This document shows positions 62,101 through 64,000 of a stretch of DNA of 64,000 bases, piece by piece. Under the pieces are notes generated by a model. That model was given only the letters and a program-made list of their open reading frames with translations. It had not been told where the DNA came from and searched no databases. Position 1 is the stretch's first letter, and the number at the start of each line of letters is the position of its first letter. The position numbers were made by a program, and so were the translations under genes. Origin of the DNA: UBA2336 sp049306095 (GTDB lineage: Bacteria; Bacteroidota; Bacteroidia; Cytophagales; Cyclobacteriaceae); contig JBAQPU010000018.1 in assembly GCA_049306095.1 (NCBI GenBank), positions 1-64,000 on the forward strand, in the 5' to 3' direction.

Positions 62101-63912
62101 TAAAGTGGCATTTGAGTATAGCGGCTTCTTCAAATCTGTTAACGCATACGAACCGGTAACGGAATGAATCTTCAGGTTATCATAATCCTTCTTCCCTTTG
62201 TAGGCAAGGTATAGGCTAATGGCTTTCTCTTTTACTTTTACCAAATCGCCTTGAGGCCAGTACTCCACCAATCCTTTTTGAGCCAGAAACTCAATGGCTC
62301 TTTGCACTTCCATAATATTGTATCCGTAACGTTGCGATAATTCACCGGTATGGGTTTCGCGGGTATTATTTTGAATACAATAAATCGCCACCATGGCCAA
62401 CGGATGAAAACTGAAACCAACTCCTTCCAGGGTTCTGAAATCTTCGGGCTTATAGTAATCTACCGATTCCAATATCATGGGCACTGTACTCCCCAGTGGG
62501 GTGGCAATGTCCAGACTGTCGGCTTTCAAGTCCCAGCGAATGGTGCTGGCGGCAAAGTCCATATTAAAAAATGAGGATGAGTAAGGAGTATGACGCATGG
62601 GGCCCTTCTCTCCCGACAGCAGGAGTTTTTCATTTTTGAAATCATACTTCATCTGCACCGACCGGTGAATGAGGGAGTCGTTTTCCTGGTAAATATGGAA
62701 GTAGGTTTGATTGGCCAACACAACGGAATCCTGAAAAATAAATTCTCTCGACCGTGCTTTAAATCGCGTGCCGGTGCTGTCACTTACTTCAATCGTAGCC
62801 AGTGCGTGGTCTACCGATGTGCTTAGGATTTTCGCTCCCAGCAACGTGAACCCACCCGAATAATACATGTTGGAGCCACCCAGCCCCTTTATTTCAAGAT
62901 TACTTTGATAGGAAGTAAATCGCGGATAACTGGATGCCGTTGAGTCTTTTCTGGTTTGCGATTTAAATTCAAATTTCCCCGGAATAAAGCCGGGCGTTTT
63001 TCCGAGGTAATTAAGTTTAACCAGGTCGGCTTTGAGTTCAGGTTTTTTTACATTGAGGTTATACACGGTAAGCGTACAATACACCGAATCAGGATTGAGC
63101 ATTGCCGATGACCAATCGAACCTCCCTTCTTCACCAACAAAAAGATTATCCGTTAGGGAAAAAACGCCTTTGGTGTTTTTCAGAAAGACAGAATCATACC
63201 GGGTAACAAAATTTAAATCGGTGCGGGTAAACCGGATCACCGCACCATCGAGCACGGGTTGAGGCGTGGGTTTTTCCCAATACGGTGGCGGCTCATGATA
63301 CACGGTGTCGATCGGTTCCTCCGTCCAGGTATCGGTAACTGTTTCATTTAAGGAAGCGAGGGTATCGGGTGGAGGAGGAATAAATTCCAGGTATTCAAAC
63401 GTGTACTCAGCATTGGCAGCATAAAGCCGGTAGCTCTTATCAAAATACAGCGCGTGATGTTCAAAAAATTCGCGTGACGTTCTGAAGAAATTCATCGCCT
63501 TGTCAGACTTGTAGTTGGCAATTACTTTATCGACAACCTTTAGAAAGTTATTGAACTGTGCCGGGTCGATGCCCTCCACATTCACGGCATTCACGATTGC
63601 CCCAAAATACTGAACGAGGTGGGGGCGCAATTTGTAGCCCTTCCTTTTCATGAGGTAGGTTTGTTTTTTAATGCGCTCCTGAACATCGAATGTCATGTTT
63701 CCCCAGGCAACGGTTAAACCGCCACCCACAACCGCGGCATCTACGTTGCGGGTATTTTCCATGACAATGCGCAGACTGTCGGCAAAGCCGATGGAAACAG
63801 GCACGGCAACGGAGTCGCGCTTTTGACCATACGCGATGGCCAGTGGGGCAAACAGGAAGAGCAGGATGTAGAAAACCGTTTTCACGCAGTCAAAAACCCT
63901 TGAAATTCGCAA
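59113..63912 (-). CDS. Giant exported beta-rich protein with an internal helical (winged-helix-like) segment
   Basis: The 1599-residue protein has a signal peptide (about 8-29), a helical N-terminal domain (about 40-165), a Pro-rich linker (178-220), and then a very long run of beta strands that read like jelly-roll or OstA-type units (YDSVFLKNTKGVFSLTDNLF, LYINRPNNKAGKLKIPNYPR). At about 503-575 a helical segment resembles a winged-helix domain (ELSQRYGYNIMEVQRAIEFL, then AQKGLVEYW). The C-terminus is Lys/Glu-rich. I cannot name the family; I think it is a conserved Bacteroidota protein of unknown role. It starts 88 bases from the window end. Confidence 0.75.
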   Translation of the reverse strand: MRISRVFDCVKTVFYILLFLFAPLAIAYGQKRDSVAVPVSIGFADSLRIVMENTRNVDAAVVGGGLTVAWGNMTFDVQERIKKQTYLMKRKGYKLRPHLVQYFGAIVNAVNVEGIDPAQFNNFLKVVDKVIANYKSDKAMNFFRTSREFFEHHALYFDKSYRLYAANAEYTFEYLEFIPPPPDTLASLNETVTDTWTEEPIDTVYHEPPPYWEKPTPQPVLDGAVIRFTRTDLNFVTRYDSVFLKNTKGVFSLTDNLFVGEEGRFDWSSAMLNPDSVYCTLTVYNLNVKKPELKADLVKLNYLGKTPGFIPGKFEFKSQTRKDSTASSYPRFTSYQSNLEIKGLGGSNMYYSGGFTLLGAKILSTSVDHALATIEVSDSTGTRFKARSREFIFQDSVVLANQTYFHIYQENDSLIHRSVQMKYDFKNEKLLLSGEKGPMRHTPYSSSFFNMDFAASTIRWDLKADSLDIATPLGSTVPMILESVDYYKPEDFRTLEGVGFSFHPLAMVAIYCIQNNTRETHTGELSQRYGYNIMEVQRAIEFLAQKGLVEYWPQGDLVKVKEKAISLYLAYKGKKDYDNLKIHSVTGSYALTDLKKPLYSNATLSFAKRNMVVRGVEEFNVSDSLNVVIKPDSALITILQNRDIKFDGTITAGNFEITGKDFTLKYDSFFISLNHIDSINFYSMERNTRGQMVRRKINNSMVGADSAAAAEGGMSTAAKTSGTLYINRPNNKAGKLKIPNYPRLDAAAGGVIYFDRPEVLGGVYDRSVFFVVPPFKLDSLNDADPASLNFEGTFVSSGMFPSFKDKLHTMPDKSLGFEHATPRDGYQLYKSDARLYGVITLDNRGLRSPGKIDFLATTVNSNDFVFYPDSVIAKGSRATIKEKQFGSVIFPQASLPNYQMKWFPKQDQMKLRNTTAPFNFYDSTAQLTGTITISKKGVSGMGKLETRGTELRSREMNFSAKDFGARHSRFSVKSGDPTKPLIDGTDVRVKFNLAQNYADISPEIEGEAAIDFPFAQFRTSIPNARWDLTTQKITMTKNPDVPIENSYFYTTRKDLDSLNFNAEKAVYDLKTQEMRVSGIPYIIVADAKITPENNEVLILENAKIGTLKNTTIILDTLNGYHRLTEGVVDVISRKEFSGYATYQYVNFLSDTFAIKMTNFHLEPVVETESSRKSQRRKSAASMQTVGVGNVVETEKLVLGAGMFYKGDLTMYATKPALQLTGYVKLDIKKIKNYNTWIRYHQTGDEPEVLIDFDHAVSEEGKKVDAGLHFTSLDNDLYISFLNDKNEGDDDFFLPSGTLYYDALTKEYKIEDREKSAGNKLSGKVFAYNDETSQVRFEGPVSIFNGTKDFNVTATALGQGNMETNEIKMNSLVMVGTTVAADAFTLMARDIQLVIQNEGAEEGLGDRTELLYKIADIVGERVAKDYETRSQQGYVSLGTLSETARPLTFANVNLKWSPKLKAFYSEGSLGLSNIGKNDINGAFEGFMEIKKNQEDGSPVLNVFVKASPDSWYYFGFEDNRLLMYSSNNDFNTLVSKKTNSGKAKVGEMVFIPGSEEETLAFINRFRKEYYDIDVPYNLSSGSAKKKEEKDEKKKEEDDGF

Positions 63913-64000
63913 ATAATGGTGAAATAAGCTAAAATGAATGCTTGTGTGTATTTAACGCTATTCCGTTACCGTTGTGATACCGAACAGAGAAAGATTAGTC

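Noticed and set aside
57566..63912. Abortive-infection defence island
   Set aside because: The caspase gene has a signal peptide and its neighbours are envelope and metabolic genes; no sensor or nuclease typical of defence loci is present.

Overview
The window is chromosomal DNA from a Bacteroidota bacterium, most likely order Cytophagales. Three things point there: a type IX secretion/gliding set (porP-gldK-gldL-gldM-gldN plus sprE/porW), upstream regions that repeatedly carry the Bacteroidota -7 promoter box TAnnTTTG, and families typical of that phylum (PorE-like OmpA proteins, DUF4271, AtpZ, bactofilin with M23). Genus cannot be fixed by eye. Coding density is high. I see no rRNA, tRNA, CRISPR array, insertion sequence or prophage, and no stretch over 300 bases without a gene.

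Region by region. 1-4893 (minus): an M23 peptidase, a bactofilin, an exported thioredoxin-like protein, AtpZ, an AtpI-like membrane protein, then atpB-atpE-atpF-atpH of the F0F1 ATP synthase, running off the left edge; RNA hairpins flank atpE. 4960-11608 (plus): T9SS lipoprotein SprE/PorW, penicillin-binding protein 1A and UvrC. 11656-19308 (minus): gldN, gldM, gldL, gldK, porP/sprF, then hemD and a DUF4271 membrane protein. 19364-21638 (plus): HemW, a cyclase-family hydrolase, a TerB-like protein. 21683-27574 (minus): LytTR regulator and LytS-like kinase, a small membrane protein, UvrA, an aldo/keto reductase. 27657-31547: glutamate dehydrogenase, YbjQ, a lipoprotein (minus) and an RluD-type pseudouridine synthase.

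31598-35801 (minus) is the most accessory-looking part. It holds a 7TM protein, a histidine kinase and a NarL-type regulator with overlapping ends, then a 230-base spacer with two tandem perfect inverted repeats, then a run of small genes: a receiver domain lacking its phosphorylation residues, an Sm/Hfq-like protein, a TerB-like protein and a short helical protein. 35855-42278 holds a PLP sulfur-amino-acid enzyme, an ATP-grasp-like protein overlapping a divergent SDF transporter, an exported RidA, Tag glycosylase and an M28 peptidase. 42431-63912 (all minus) is mostly envelope: an AsmA-like protein, an aldehyde dehydrogenase, two OmpA proteins, a patatin/BamA-type protein, an M23 peptidase with an altered zinc motif, DsbD, an M20 peptidase, a caspase domain fused to a predicted outer-membrane barrel, and a 1599-residue exported protein of unknown function.

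The best leads for something undescribed are the exported caspase-barrel fusion beside the giant protein, the 31.6-33.9 kb small-protein cassette with its operator-like repeats, and two kinds of intergenic palindromic element (40667-40696 and 55925-56009), one showing a compensatory base-pair change.
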